In this document: piece by piece, positions 63,310-64,000 of the stretch | How the letters are laid out: each line of letters opens with the position of its first letter | Position numbering within the stretch: the first letter of the stretch is position 1 | Source of the DNA: Apostichopus japonicus | Taxonomy: Eukaryota; Echinodermata; Holothuroidea; Aspidochirotida; Stichopodidae | Length of the DNA stretch: 64,000 nucleotides | NCBI RefSeq assembly: GCF_037975245.1 | Contig: NC_092573.1 | Location: 6,682,501-6,746,500 of the forward strand | Reading direction: 5' to 3' | Notes under the pieces: generated by a model | Told to the model about the DNA's origin: nothing | The model's input: the letters and a program-made list of their open reading frames with translations, nothing else | Database searches by the model: none | Program-made: the position numbers and the translations under genes

Positions 63310-63961
63310 CAAGGGCGGCGGAAGCACTTTTAATCTGGGGGGGGGGGCACCTACATCAAAGGGCACTTTGCAGAAATTCGATTGGACTGATGCAGCCCCT
63401 ATATTTAGTACCCTTTATAACTCTTATTGTATTATCTTACTTGTGTATACACATCACTCCATCAACGCCCCCCCCCCCAAAGGAAAATATGCATACTAGC
63501 ACTGCAATATCCAATACGCAAATTGGGAAACAAGGAACAAGTTTTCTCTTGAGACAAAATGATGTGAAATCATGCTAGTTGCTAATGTAGGAATCTTCCG
63601 AATTAGACTGTTTTTTTTCTTGTTAATATCTTAACAAATTTTCCATTCGAAATAGTTTTAAGTTTGACCCACAGAAATTCATTAAAAGTCACGGGCTTAG
63701 CCAGGATTTGCAAAGTTGTATGCACGACTATCTGAGCGGAGCGCCACCATCGGTTGGCGCGGAGCGTACTATAAAAAAAATTTGGTTTTACAAACCCCTC
63801 AGATGGCCGGAAACGGCCCTTCCCGAGTGTTCATTATGGTTCCCTGGCTTTTTGCTAACTTGAGGCACCTCAATTTTTATATAGAAAAAAGGTACATTTT
63901 TAACCTGAGGAAAAGTGGGGGGGGGCACGTGCCCCTATGCCCCCCGGTTCCGCCGCCCTTG
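63310..63961. mobile_element. Non-autonomous hAT-like DNA element (652 bp)
   Basis: The left end is CAAGGGCGGCGGAAGC and the right end, on the other strand, is CAAGGGCGGCGGAACC, so 15 of 16 bases match. The flanks ATCTAGGT (63302-63309) and GTCCAGGT (63962-63969) agree at six of eight positions, consistent with an aged 8-bp target duplication. Subterminal G runs lie at both ends. The interior has no transposase, and holds the module at about 63727-63830 with the GCGCCACC/GGTTGGCGC hairpin. A CACGGGCTTAGCCAGGATTT block near 63690 resembles another element's terminus, so the element may be composite. Confidence 0.75.
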
Positions 63962-64000
63962 GTCCAGGTAAACAATTGACTAGTTAGAAAAAAAATTGAT

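Overview
This is a eukaryotic window, AT-rich by eye and gene-poor. The evidence is a spliced lipase gene with canonical splice sites and a poly(A) signal, a decayed LINE retrotransposon, hAT-type miniature elements with 8-bp target-site duplications, tRNA-derived sequences, and very abundant (AT)n microsatellites, minisatellites and poly-G tracts. Nothing bacterial or viral was seen. The mixture fits a repeat-rich animal genome, most plausibly a marine invertebrate. An echinoderm-like deuterostome is my guess, but no single feature fixes the taxon.

Layout. Positions 1-12700 hold no convincing gene, only a diverged dispersed repeat pair (about 3047 and 6990), small minisatellites and microsatellites. 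An intronless leucine-rich-repeat transmembrane protein (590 aa) lies on the minus strand at 12897-14669, with a hairpin-forming 27-bp tandem repeat just past its stop codon. Positions 14670-34600 are non-coding: a 431-bp hAT-like element (18135-18565), an A-rich pentanucleotide-based array (19533-19866), several (AT)n tracts, tandem duplications, and a near-perfect 433-bp palindrome centred on 30594. A minus-strand LINE copy (about 35045-38060) retains recognisable endonuclease and reverse-transcriptase motifs but is full of stops and frameshifts. It ends in a compound hexanucleotide-type microsatellite.

Positions 38300-58890 are again gene-poor: an approximately 870-bp (ACT)n tract, two related tRNA-Thr-like SINE heads, a LINE/SINE 3' tail, a 15-bp minisatellite with 90-bp higher-order spacing, a second hAT-like element (55073-55421), and one weak candidate exon. 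A perfect 28-copy 10-bp array sits at 58891-59170. The right end carries the last two exons of a pancreatic-lipase-family gene on the minus strand (60966-62284). Its upstream exons lie beyond the window, and the intron/flank sequence to the right is packed with LINE fragments and hAT-like elements.

Only two protein genes are supported: a cell-surface LRR protein and a secreted-type lipase. No functional relation between them can be inferred. No novel multi-gene system was found. The most unusual structures are the palindrome, the hairpin array in the likely 3' UTR of the LRR gene, and the mobile-element termini with recognisable target duplications.
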